64,000 nt of DNA from Secundilactobacillus odoratitofui DSM 19909 = JCM 15043 (GTDB lineage: Bacteria > Bacillota > Bacilli > Lactobacillales > Lactobacillaceae), in NCBI RefSeq assembly GCF_001434895.1, contig NZ_AZEE01000028.1:62502-126501 (forward strand). Direction: 5' to 3'. Below, in pieces: positions 38,865-48,015 of the stretch; position 1 is the first letter of the stretch, and each line of letters opens with the position of its first letter. The notes beneath the pieces are model-generated. The model worked only from the letters and a program-made list of their open reading frames with translations. It was not told the DNA's origin and made no database searches. The position numbers were made by a program, and so were the translations under genes.

Positions 38865-41800
38865 ATGAATAAGCGGAATTGTCTAGAAAAAAAGGTACAT
38901 TATAAAATGTTTAAGGCTGGTAAAAATTGGCTGTTTGTCAGTATGACAAGTGTCGCCGTGTGGGGGAGTGTATTTATCAGTACGTCGATGACGGCCAATG
39001 CTGATACTGCTGAAGTAACAACGACCAATACGCAAACAGCAACTCAAGGTACGCCAGCAACCGATGCAGCCCAATCGAGTACGGCAGCGTCAGACGTGCA
39101 GGCAACTACACCGGCAAAAACTGAATCGACGACGAAGACAACGGATGAAGCCACTGGTAACACTGAGCCTGAACAATCTCTGGTTTCGCCGACTCAATCG
39201 GCGACAGCAGCTACTACTGCGACGAACAGCATCACATCGAGTAGTCAAAAACAAGTCACACTAAAACCGGTAGCAATCAAAGCGACTTCGGCGTCCATAT
39301 TGGGCACGCCAAAGACTGACGTGGCGGATGTCGCCAACGAGCACGTCGACTTACTGATTGGCCAATCACAGACAACCGAACCAGCCGAAGTTAACGTTAA
39401 CGGTGAGAGCCGTTACATGTTAGGTGCGACTGGTCGATTCGATATCGATGGTGATAAAGTTGTTGCTGGGGCGAGTTTTGCCATTGCTAACTTAAGCATG
39501 GTCGCAGACGCCAGTGGGTACACAGTCCCACTCCAAAGCGATGGGGCTTCAATTGGCGGGTCGGTGGTGAACCAAGAAGGTAGGTCCATCGGCAGTGTCA
39601 CGTTTGACAATGGGCAACTGAATTTTAGGGTTGCGGATAATTTTAGTCAGTCAGATACACCACTCTTAGGGATGGCTACCTTGTACTTCAACGGGCCATG
39701 GATGATGGTGATCAATTATCAAACCCCGGTTGATACCATTCGTAAAATGCCATTCTCAAATACCCTGCAGATTTCGTCATTGGACGGAACGGTACTAAAT
39801 AGTTACAAGTTTAATTTTAGTGAAGTTAACGTGATACCACTCGATAAGTGGCTACCAACTTACTTAGTGATCAATAGTAGTGCTGCCGATACCCGGGTCA
39901 ACGCGATGCAGACCACTGAAGTAATTCCAAACGTTGACGTTTTGCGTCAGTTGCAAGCATCAGGCGGTCAAACTGGTGATACGGTTTCTAAATCAAATTA
40001 TCAGTTTGCCTATCATGTTTCTGCTGATCATTTATTTAAGTTCAAAGATAGTTTTGTTGATTTGTGGGGATTCGTTGCCAATTCGGACTCGAAAGAATTG
40101 GTTCGAATCGATCGACCGGGATTTAGTGCACCTTGGTTTGTCAAAACGGGTACTCGGGCCGAATACCAAGCTAAGAATGGTGCTACTTTGCAAGAATTAG
40201 AGGCACTTAATTTCGATGGTGCAGCCTATTCACTTCAAAGTGATGGCAGTTACCTGTTTTACTTTAATTTGCCAGCTGCCGAAGTTTCGGTAAAAGATGA
40301 CACCTTAAACACCAAACAATCTGTTGAGGCCTCGTTTGACACTAGTTTTGACGCCGCTAGTCAAGCAACTCATGATTACTACATGGGTGCAATGGCGGGC
40401 ATTCCACCGGTTTTTCAGCCGGTCATGGAATTTGACTTTGAAAACGAATATATTCCCAACACCGTCACGATGGATATGCTGGATCTAAATACTGGCGCCA
40501 CGATTGATAGTAAAACCGTAACATCTGTGCCAAATCAGATTAACTTGAATGGTCAATCGTTGGCTGTCTACCATTACATTGATGCTGATTCTGGTGAGGT
40601 ATTGCATACTGTTCAACTCGGCAGTTATTACACGCCAGATGGTACGAATTTGGAAACGGCACCAGCTACTGAAATTAGTGGCTATGAGTTGCTAACAAAA
40701 GTACCAGATGATTATCAGTTACCAGTGAACGCCGAGGGGACTGCGATTGCGGCCGATACACTAGAGGTATCGCGACCACAAACTGCGAACCTTATTAGCA
40801 ACTATTATCTGTTGTATCAGACCAGTCGTGAGGTGAAAACTGCGACCAAAACGGTGACGCAGACGATTCATTATCTTGACGCTCAGGATCATAGTCACGT
40901 CTTGTCCCGGCCAAAGACACAGACGTTGAATTTCGCCGAAAACGCATTGTACGAGGATGCAACCGGTGATTTGCTCGGCTATGACACCGATGGGGACCGA
41001 CGCGTGAATACGACGGTTGCCGATGAAGGCTGGCTACCGTCTGAGCAGTCCTTTACCGCCGTTCAATCACCCGATTTAACTAATGAAGGTTATGGTGTGG
41101 CAAGTCAGCCAACCGTTGCTGCCACGGCTGTTAGCGCTGCTGCGGTGACTGATGGGCAACAATTTAACGTTGACGTTTACTACGACCACGGTAGTAGTGA
41201 CATCAAAACCGAGACCAAAACGGTGACACGAACGATTACCTATGTTGATGCTAACACCCGCCAAATGGTGGCGAACACGGTCACACAACCCGTTGAACTG
41301 TCTCGGACAATCACCACGGATGCTGTGACAAAGGCGGTGACTACTAGTGCTTGGACCGTAACAGCGGGTGCCTATGCCGCAGTTAATTCTCCGGACCTCT
41401 CAACTCAAGGCTATGGTCCAGCCAGCCAGAATGTTGACGCAGTGACTGTAAATGGCGACACGACTGATATGGCAGTTGAAGTCCTGTATGAACACCGGGT
41501 ACGGCCAACCAACGAAGTCAAAACGGTTACGAGAACTATTCACTATTTGGACCGTCAAACCAATGCTGTACTGGCTGAACTACGAACACAGCAAGCCGCG
41601 TTTACCCGAACCAGTAGTGAAGACCTTGTCACTCACGTAGTCACAACGACTGATTGGCAGCCTGAAAAAGCCAATCTACTAAATGTCACATCACCAGATT
41701 TGACAGAATCAGGCTATCAGACACCAAGCCAGGTTACCGTCGGACCTTTAACTGTAACGCCGACTAGTGGGGATGTGGAGGTCAATGTTTACTATGACAA

Positions 41801-42227
41801 GGTGACTAGCCCTGCTCAACCGAGTCAGCCAACTGAGCGGAGCGAGCCAACAACGTCGGTAACACCGACTCAACCAGTTCAGCCTGTGGCACCAACCACG
41901 CCAACGACACCTTCGACACCGGTTCAACCAACAACGTCAGTTACACCAACTCAACCAGTAACACCAAATGAGTCGATTGAACCGACATTACCGGTTAATC
42001 GGATTGATCAAACCGTTACGCCTCGCTTAACTGAAGCGAAGCAACAAGCCAATTCGACCATTGGAGTGACAGATGCAGAGGCAAAGACATTGATTCAGCG
42101 AAATCAAACGCAAACACCAATGTTGCCACAAACCAATGAATCTCAATCAGTTGCTTCGTTGATTGGACTGGGATTGGTAACTGTTTTGACAGGCTTAGGT
42201 GTGCAAAAGAAGAAGCGTCGTGAGTAA
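38865..42227 (+). CDS. LPxTG-anchored mucus-binding type adhesin
   Basis: The 1120-residue cell-wall protein begins with a KxYKxGKxW-type signal (HYKMFKAGKNW at about residues 10-20, cut near TANA, 45), then a Ser/Thr/Gln-rich stretch. A central domain follows (about 130-600), then a MucBP-like domain (VYHYIDADSGEVLHT, near 570-650), three Mub-type repeats of about 100 residues each starting with KTVTQTIHYLD, KTVTRTITYVD and KTVTRTIHYLD (about nt 40846, 41218, 41518), and a Pro/Thr linker. The C-terminal sorting signal is LPQTNE, a hydrophobic helix and KKKRRE. ATG 38865 follows GGGGAGG; the in-frame ATG at 38691 has no site. Ligand unknown; mucin binding is inferred from the repeats. Confidence 0.9.
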   Translation: MNKRNCLEKKVHYKMFKAGKNWLFVSMTSVAVWGSVFISTSMTANADTAEVTTTNTQTATQGTPATDAAQSSTAASDVQATTPAKTESTTKTTDEATGNTEPEQSLVSPTQSATAATTATNSITSSSQKQVTLKPVAIKATSASILGTPKTDVADVANEHVDLLIGQSQTTEPAEVNVNGESRYMLGATGRFDIDGDKVVAGASFAIANLSMVADASGYTVPLQSDGASIGGSVVNQEGRSIGSVTFDNGQLNFRVADNFSQSDTPLLGMATLYFNGPWMMVINYQTPVDTIRKMPFSNTLQISSLDGTVLNSYKFNFSEVNVIPLDKWLPTYLVINSSAADTRVNAMQTTEVIPNVDVLRQLQASGGQTGDTVSKSNYQFAYHVSADHLFKFKDSFVDLWGFVANSDSKELVRIDRPGFSAPWFVKTGTRAEYQAKNGATLQELEALNFDGAAYSLQSDGSYLFYFNLPAAEVSVKDDTLNTKQSVEASFDTSFDAASQATHDYYMGAMAGIPPVFQPVMEFDFENEYIPNTVTMDMLDLNTGATIDSKTVTSVPNQINLNGQSLAVYHYIDADSGEVLHTVQLGSYYTPDGTNLETAPATEISGYELLTKVPDDYQLPVNAEGTAIAADTLEVSRPQTANLISNYYLLYQTSREVKTATKTVTQTIHYLDAQDHSHVLSRPKTQTLNFAENALYEDATGDLLGYDTDGDRRVNTTVADEGWLPSEQSFTAVQSPDLTNEGYGVASQPTVAATAVSAAAVTDGQQFNVDVYYDHGSSDIKTETKTVTRTITYVDANTRQMVANTVTQPVELSRTITTDAVTKAVTTSAWTVTAGAYAAVNSPDLSTQGYGPASQNVDAVTVNGDTTDMAVEVLYEHRVRPTNEVKTVTRTIHYLDRQTNAVLAELRTQQAAFTRTSSEDLVTHVVTTTDWQPEKANLLNVTSPDLTESGYQTPSQVTVGPLTVTPTSGDVEVNVYYDKVTSPAQPSQPTERSEPTTSVTPTQPVQPVAPTTPTTPSTPVQPTTSVTPTQPVTPNESIEPTLPVNRIDQTVTPRLTEAKQQANSTIGVTDAEAKTLIQRNQTQTPMLPQTNESQSVASLIGLGLVTVLTGLGVQKKKRRE

Positions 42228-42263
42228 TTGATAAATAGGGTTAATATGTAGTTCATTGAAAGA

Positions 42264-42290
42264 GCCGTCCAATGATTGGACGACTTTTTT
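42264..42290 (+). terminator. Rho-independent terminator
   Basis: CGTCCAA-TGA-TTGGACG followed by a T run, about 35 bp after the adhesin gene. Confidence 0.88.
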
Positions 42291-42394
42291 GCTATTTTAA
42301 AGTGATGAAGGCTAACAATCTTTTGCTTAACAGCGTTGACAGCCACCGCACCTAAAGCGCATATTGAGATTAAATTATGATGCAATGAGGTGAA

Positions 42395-42640
42395 ATGATG
42401 CAACTCTTAATTAGTGACCCATCCGAATTGACCATGTTGACTCGACAAGCAGAAATTCAGCTTTTCTTTCAACACATTGGGTATCAATTGACTTATTCGG
42501 ATGCAGACGGTTTACAGCTTAAGAGTGCGTATGCCACTGTTCAACTGACGACACCGGTGTTATTTGTGCGCTATGACCGAGAGCACTTTTTAAGCGTTCG
42601 AATGGAAAAGGTTGAACAACAATTACCGTATGTCCAATAA
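42395..42640 (+). CDS. Small unknown protein
   Basis: The 81-residue soluble protein is not recognised. It has a mixed helix/strand pattern (ELTMLTRQAEIQLFFQHIGYQ). ATG 42395 (or 42398) follows GAGGTGA. It is single and shares a bidirectional terminator (42650-42697) with the convergent gene at 42712. Confidence 0.6.
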   Translation: MMQLLISDPSELTMLTRQAEIQLFFQHIGYQLTYSDADGLQLKSAYATVQLTTPVLFVRYDREHFLSVRMEKVEQQLPYVQ

Positions 42641-42649
42641 GCCGAAACA

Positions 42650-42697
42650 AAAAAACGGGTACCCGAACAGTCAACGACAAGTCGGATACCCGTTTAA
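42650..42697. terminator. Bidirectional terminator
   Basis: AAACGGGTACCCGA pairs with TCGGATACCCGTTT, flanked by A and T tracts. Confidence 0.85.
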
Positions 42698-42711
42698 AAA
42701 TACGGTTGAGA

Positions 42712-42960
42712 CTAGATTTTTTTGGTGATCTGATATTCTTTAGAAGCGTTCTGTTGCTTGGTTTGCTCCTTCAGGTGCGTAATCTCATTGTCTGCCAGGA
42801 ACACATCAAAGCTCGTTTTGTTGACGCCTTTGACGACCAAGACATGACCATCTTGAATTTGGTTGGACTCACGATAAATTTGAGCGGTTCGAACAGCTTC
42901 ATCGTAATCGTGGAAGTTGCCAATCGAATCACCTGGGTTAAATAAAATCAAATTATCCAT
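42712..42960 (-). CDS. Small unknown protein
   Basis: The 82-residue hydrophilic protein starts at ATG 42960 (MDNLILFNPGDS) after GGAGTGA. An upstream ATG at 42978 overlaps that region and is less likely. No motif is recognised; it has a charged, Gln-rich C-terminus. Confidence 0.6.
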   Translation of the reverse strand: MDNLILFNPGDSIGNFHDYDEAVRTAQIYRESNQIQDGHVLVVKGVNKTSFDVFLADNEITHLKEQTKQQNASKEYQITKKI

Positions 42961-43097
42961 TAAAATCACTCCATTCATGGTTCAAGTTCATTATACCGCA
43001 ATCGCTTACATTTCACTAATCTAAAGAAAACCTTATGTGGTATGATGTTTGCTAGTATTACAGCGTTTTTTTTGCTAAAATAAAGTTTGTTTTTAAT

Positions 43098-43136
43098 TGT
43101 GCTCCAGCCTTTGTCCGGTTGACAAGGGCTGGCACA
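43098..43136 (+). promoter_or_regulatory. Leader hairpin before asnB
   Basis: TGTGC-T-CCAGCCTTTGTC pairs with GACAAGGGCTGG-CACA with one bulge, 64 bp upstream of the asnB start. There is no T-tract, so it is not a terminator. It may be a protein or RNA binding site in the leader. Confidence 0.4.
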
Positions 43137-43199
43137 AGTTCGACGTGCAAAATGGCGTCAATGAAACTGTAAATAGATGGGAAAAAGGGGATAACAAAC

Positions 43200-45104
43200 A
43201 TGTGTGGATTTGTTGGATACGTCAACCAATCAGATGTTCCTAGCGATACAATTGTGAAGATGGCGAACCGAATTCGTCACCGCGGACCAGATGATGAAGC
43301 TTACTTTAGCGATGAAAAGGCCACAATGGGCTTTCGTCGTCTATCAATTATTGACTTGGCTCATGGTAAGCAGCCTATGTACAACAATGATCAAACCAAA
43401 GTTTTAACCTTTAACGGTGAAATTTATAACTACCAAGAGATTCGTGAAGAACTTAAAGGTCTTGGTTACGAATTTAAGACAGACGTTGATTCAGAAGTCT
43501 TGATTCACGGCTACGATGCTTGGGGCCCAGATTTGCTCCAACGTTTACGTGGTATGTTTGCGTTTGTTATCTATGATTCAAAGACCGGTGAAGTGTTTGG
43601 TGCCCGAGATCACTTTGGTATCAAGCCGCTTTACTACTATGATGACGGCAACACATTTTTGTGGGCCTCAGAAATCAAGGCGTTCTTGGAACACCCTAAT
43701 TTCAAAAAAGAATTTAATGAAGACTTACTTGCCATTCACTTGAGCTTTGAATTCATTCCATCAAAGGACACGATGTTTAAGAACGTCTTCAAGTTAATGC
43801 CGGGTCATTACTTCTTGCACCGGGCCGATGGTCACACTGAGACTCATGAATACTACAAGTTCTCATATGACAACATTGATGAGAATCAAACCATCGAAGG
43901 TGACGCTAAAAAGATTCGTAAGATCGTGGACGAGTCAGTTGATGCGCACATGATTGCCGACGTTGAAGTTGGTAGTTTCTTGTCTAGTGGGATCGATTCA
44001 AGTTATGTCTTGAATGAAGCCGCTAAACTCAAGCCAATCCAATCATTCTCACTTGGCTTCAATGATTCCAAGTACAGTGAATTAAGTTGGTCAACTGAAT
44101 TTGCTAAAGAAATCAAGCAGCAAAACACGCCATTGACCATGACTGGTGACGATTACTTCGACATTTTGCCAACCATCATGTACTACATGGACGAACCACT
44201 TTCAAACCCTTCAGCTATGCAGTTATACTACCTGTCAAAGGGCACCCGTCAAAAGGTGAAGGTTGCCTTATCTGGTGAAGGTGCTGATGAGTTCTTCGGT
44301 GGCTATAACACTTATCTAGAAGCTAAGCCGTTTGAAACTTACCAGAAGTACGTCCCTGGTTTCGTTCGTAAGGGCCTCGCTAAGGCAGTTGTTAACTTGC
44401 CTCGTTTCCACGGTCGTCGTTTCTTAGTTCGTGGTGCTCAGCCATTAAGCGAACGGTATTACCGTGTCAACTACGTATTTGACTACCATGATCGCGAACG
44501 CATCTTGAAGCACCCAGAATTAAACCGGGATGCCGGTGAATACACCAAGCACATCTTTGATGACGTGAAGGGTAAGGACGAGATGACTCAGATGCAGTAT
44601 TTTGACATCAACACTTGGTTACCTTACGACATCTTGCATAAAGCTGACCGGATGAGCATGTGTAACTCGCTGGAAGTTCGGACACCGTTGGTTGATAAAG
44701 AAGTCGCCAAGTTTGCGGCAACGATGCCAATCAAGACCCGGATTCGGGGCACTGAAACCAAGGTCTCACTGCGGACTGCTGCACTTTCTGAATTACCAGA
44801 GCGAGTTGCCAAGAAGGAAAAACTTGGTTTCCCATCTCCAATCGCCAGCTGGATCAAGGAAGATAAGTATCGTAAGCGGATCGAAGAAGCTTTCACGTCA
44901 GACGTTGCCCAAAAGTTCTTTAACACGGATGCTCTTTTAGAGATCCTCCAAGAACACATTAACGGCAAGTCATCGATGCAAAAAATCTTCACCATTTACA
45001 CGTTCATTTTATGGTACCAAGTCTTCTTCCCAGAAGAGACCTCTGCTGATACCATCAGCAAGGTTAAGCGGACTGATATCGATAAGATTCCAGTTGCCAA
45101 CTAA
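43200..45104 (+). CDS. asnB: Glutamine-dependent asparagine synthase-family amidotransferase
   Basis: The 634-residue enzyme has an N-terminal class II glutaminase domain (catalytic Cys2 in MCGFVGYV) and a C-terminal ATP-dependent amidation domain (VGSFLSSGIDSS near 260, ALSGEGADEFFGGY near 355). It may make free asparagine. Homologues in lactic acid bacteria also amidate peptidoglycan side-chain carboxyls, and this gene is followed by murE, an ATP-grasp ligase and aspartate racemase. That context favours amidation of a D-Asp cross-bridge to D-Asn. It is read from its own leader with a hairpin and has a terminator at 45131-45161. Confidence 0.88.
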   Translation: MCGFVGYVNQSDVPSDTIVKMANRIRHRGPDDEAYFSDEKATMGFRRLSIIDLAHGKQPMYNNDQTKVLTFNGEIYNYQEIREELKGLGYEFKTDVDSEVLIHGYDAWGPDLLQRLRGMFAFVIYDSKTGEVFGARDHFGIKPLYYYDDGNTFLWASEIKAFLEHPNFKKEFNEDLLAIHLSFEFIPSKDTMFKNVFKLMPGHYFLHRADGHTETHEYYKFSYDNIDENQTIEGDAKKIRKIVDESVDAHMIADVEVGSFLSSGIDSSYVLNEAAKLKPIQSFSLGFNDSKYSELSWSTEFAKEIKQQNTPLTMTGDDYFDILPTIMYYMDEPLSNPSAMQLYYLSKGTRQKVKVALSGEGADEFFGGYNTYLEAKPFETYQKYVPGFVRKGLAKAVVNLPRFHGRRFLVRGAQPLSERYYRVNYVFDYHDRERILKHPELNRDAGEYTKHIFDDVKGKDEMTQMQYFDINTWLPYDILHKADRMSMCNSLEVRTPLVDKEVAKFAATMPIKTRIRGTETKVSLRTAALSELPERVAKKEKLGFPSPIASWIKEDKYRKRIEEAFTSDVAQKFFNTDALLEILQEHINGKSSMQKIFTIYTFILWYQVFFPEETSADTISKVKRTDIDKIPVAN

Positions 45105-45130
45105 GCTCAGATTAATTTAACTAAAAAATG

Positions 45131-45161
45131 AGAAACCGGCCGCAATGTCGGTTTCTTTTTT
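45131..45161 (+). terminator. Rho-independent terminator of asnB
   Basis: AGAAACCG pairs with CGGTTTCT, followed by T residues. Confidence 0.8.
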
Positions 45162-45217
45162 GATGAAAACGTGAAATAATAGAGACTAGGACTCAATTAA
45201 TTGGAGATGAATAAGCC

Positions 45218-46753
45218 ATGTCACTTGATATGACCCAAGTGGTGACTTTATTAGATGAGCATCATTTATTAACTGAAGTGACGACGTTAAACGATCGACA
45301 GACGTTTAGCAATGTCACGTACAATTCAAAAACGGTGAAGCCCGGTGCGCTGTTCTTTTGCAAGGGTAATTTTAAACCGGACTACTTAGCATCTGCCAAG
45401 GCAGCAGGGGCCACGGCCTACGTATCGGAACGAGCTTATGATGAAGGGGACGGCATGACTCGCATCATCGTGAACAATATTCAAAAAGCCATGTCTTTAT
45501 TAGGCGCAGCCTTTTATGACTATCCTCAAAACGACTTATTTATCATTGCGTTTACTGGTACCAAGGGCAAGACGACCTCATCGTACTTTACCTATGGCAT
45601 CGAGCAGATTCACACGCATGACCGGGTTGCACTTTTTTCAACCATCGATCGCATCGTTGGTAACGCGCCAGAGGATCGGTTCAAATCCGATCTGACGACA
45701 CCTGAATCGCTCGACTTGTTCCGCGATATGCGACGAGCTGTCGATAATGGTATGAGTCACCTTGTGATGGAAGTTTCCTCACAGGCGTACAAGAAGAACC
45801 GGGTTTACGGCTTAACTTATGATGTCGGCATTTTCCTTAACATTACGCCAGATCACATTGGTGAAAACGAGCATCCAACTTTTGCGGACTACTTATACTG
45901 TAAATCACAATTGTTGGTGAACGCGAAAACCTGCATTATCAATGCTGAAACTGATCATTTAGCTGAGGTGTATCAAACGGCTAAGTCAACGACTGAACCA
46001 GATCACATTTACCTCTACGCGCGTGAAGGTGCTCAGCTTAGTGAGAACGTGCCCTTAGATGTGACCTTTAAGAACGTTAACGAAACGTTACATCAAAGTG
46101 ACTTTGAAGTGACCGGTTTGTCAGAAAAGGGCAAGCAACTTCAAGTTAACGGTGCTTATGAGCTTCACGTGCCAGGTGATTATAACGAAAGCAACGCGGT
46201 GAGTGCGATTATGGCCAGTGCATTAGCCGGCGCTTCCAGCACTGATGCTGTACAAGCACTAACGGACGTGCATGTGCCCGGTCGAATGGAAATGGTGACG
46301 AGTGCGGATCATGGCACCATTTACATTGACTATGCGCATAATTATGCAAGCTTAAAGGCGTTGTTGAGTTTCTTACGAACGCAAACAGACGCTGGCCGAG
46401 TTATCGTAGTCCTTGGTAGCACCGGTAACAAGGGTGTTTCTAGACGCCAAGGTTTTGGCCAGGCACTCAGCGAAGAAGCTGACGTGGCCATTTTAACCAC
46501 CGACGACCCTGGCTTTGAGGACCCCAAGAAGATTGCCGAAGAAATCGATGCGCACATCGATCATCAATCAGTGCAGGTCCAGTACGTGATGAATCGCGCT
46601 GAGGCCATCCAAACTGCAATTAAAATGAGTCATCAAGATGACATCGTTGTGCTGGCCGGTAAGGGTGAGGACAACTATCAAAAGGTGAATGGCGTCAACA
46701 CACCGTACGCAACAGACGTCACAATTGCCAAAAACGCTGTGGAGGAACTGTAA
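45218..46753 (+). CDS. murE: UDP-MurNAc-tripeptide synthetase MurE
   Basis: MurE adds the third amino acid to the peptidoglycan stem. The 511-residue protein has the P-loop GTKGKTTSSYF (near residue 115), TPESLDLF and the C-terminal NKGVSRRQGF and TTDDPGFEDP. In meso-DAP enzymes the specificity loop is DNPR. Here it is DDPG, so DAP is unlikely and lysine is the best guess. ATG 45218 follows TTGGAG. It is the first of three tightly spaced genes with the ATP-grasp ligase (3 bp) and aspartate racemase (5 bp). Confidence 0.92.
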   Translation: MSLDMTQVVTLLDEHHLLTEVTTLNDRQTFSNVTYNSKTVKPGALFFCKGNFKPDYLASAKAAGATAYVSERAYDEGDGMTRIIVNNIQKAMSLLGAAFYDYPQNDLFIIAFTGTKGKTTSSYFTYGIEQIHTHDRVALFSTIDRIVGNAPEDRFKSDLTTPESLDLFRDMRRAVDNGMSHLVMEVSSQAYKKNRVYGLTYDVGIFLNITPDHIGENEHPTFADYLYCKSQLLVNAKTCIINAETDHLAEVYQTAKSTTEPDHIYLYAREGAQLSENVPLDVTFKNVNETLHQSDFEVTGLSEKGKQLQVNGAYELHVPGDYNESNAVSAIMASALAGASSTDAVQALTDVHVPGRMEMVTSADHGTIYIDYAHNYASLKALLSFLRTQTDAGRVIVVLGSTGNKGVSRRQGFGQALSEEADVAILTTDDPGFEDPKKIAEEIDAHIDHQSVQVQYVMNRAEAIQTAIKMSHQDDIVVLAGKGEDNYQKVNGVNTPYATDVTIAKNAVEEL

Positions 46754-46756
46754 AAA

Positions 46757-48010
46757 ATGTCAGAAACACCAAAGTTTACCCCAATCCTATTGGGTAGTGA
46801 TTTTAATGTCTATGGAATGGCGCGGTCACTTTATGCGCTGTATCACCAACCAGTTAAGGCGTTTGCGTCAATTCAACTGGCACCCACTCGGTTTACCAAA
46901 GTTGTCGATTTGGAACTGTTCCCTGGCTTTGACGAGGATCCAGTTTGGATCAACACGATGCGCCAACTCAAGGAACGCTACCGCGACCATGAAGAACCCG
47001 TGATTTTGATTGGGTGTGGTGACGGCTATGCTGAATTGATTGCTAAACATAAGGACGAACTGTCTGACGTTTTCATTTGTCCATACATTGACTATGATTT
47101 GTTGAAGCACTTGAACAACAAGGAACGGTTCTACGAGATTTGTGACAAATACAACTTGCCTTATCCTGCAACCAAGACCATTTCTAAGGCAGAACATGAC
47201 AATCAGACCGTTGTCGAACAACCATTTGATTACCCAGTTGCGCTTAAACCAGCAAACAGTGTGGAATGGTTGGACGTTCACTTCGAAGGGCGCAAAAAGG
47301 CCTTTCGAATTCAGTCACGAGAAGAGTTTGACCGAGTTCTCGATGCTGCGTACGCCAATGGCTACAAGTCTGATTTTATTTTGCAGGACTTTATCCCTGG
47401 TGATGATAGTAACATGCGGGTTTTAAACGCGTATGTTGACCAACACCACCACGTGAAGATGATGTGTCTGGGCCATCCATTACTGGAAGACCCAGCACCA
47501 TCCGCGATTGGTAATTATGTCGCAATTTTACCCGAATATAACGAAGCCATTTACCAGCAAATTAAGAGCTTTTTAGAAGAGATTGAATTCACCGGTTATG
47601 CTAACTTTGATATGAAGTACGATGTCCGGGATAACACGTTCAAGTTGTTTGAAATTAACTTACGACAGGGTCGCAGCAGCTTCTTTGTGACCTTGAATGG
47701 TTATAACTTGGCCGATTGGGTTGTGAAAGATTACGTCAAACAAGACTTAGCTGACCAACCAACCGTGTATGGGAATCAAGATGAGTCCCAACATGCCCTG
47801 TGGTTAGGTGTGCCGGTAAAAGTCTTCAAAAAATACGCTCGTGAAAACGACGATAAGGCCCGTGCTCTGAAACTCATTGCGGCTGGTCGTTACGGGACCA
47901 CTTACCAGTACTCAGACGATATGAATTTAAAACGCTGGGCGTTAATCAAGTGGATGAATCATAATTATACGAAGAACTTTGATCGCTACTTCGCAGAAAA
48001 CAAGGGGTGA
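46757..48010 (+). CDS. ATP-grasp carboxylate-amine ligase, probable D-aspartate ligase
   Basis: The 417-residue protein has an ATP-grasp layout (LPYPATKT near 131, VALKPANSVEW near 155, YANFDMKYD and FEINLRQGRSS near 275-310). Enterococcus faecium Aslfm, a D-aspartate ligase of this family and similar size, attaches D-Asp to the lysine of the peptidoglycan precursor and lies next to an aspartate racemase; the same arrangement is seen here (racD 5 bp downstream, murE 3 bp upstream). I infer the same role. ATG 46757 lies 10 bases after GGAGGA. Confidence 0.8.
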   Translation: MSETPKFTPILLGSDFNVYGMARSLYALYHQPVKAFASIQLAPTRFTKVVDLELFPGFDEDPVWINTMRQLKERYRDHEEPVILIGCGDGYAELIAKHKDELSDVFICPYIDYDLLKHLNNKERFYEICDKYNLPYPATKTISKAEHDNQTVVEQPFDYPVALKPANSVEWLDVHFEGRKKAFRIQSREEFDRVLDAAYANGYKSDFILQDFIPGDDSNMRVLNAYVDQHHHVKMMCLGHPLLEDPAPSAIGNYVAILPEYNEAIYQQIKSFLEEIEFTGYANFDMKYDVRDNTFKLFEINLRQGRSSFFVTLNGYNLADWVVKDYVKQDLADQPTVYGNQDESQHALWLGVPVKVFKKYARENDDKARALKLIAAGRYGTTYQYSDDMNLKRWALIKWMNHNYTKNFDRYFAENKG

Positions 48011-48015
48011 TCTGA

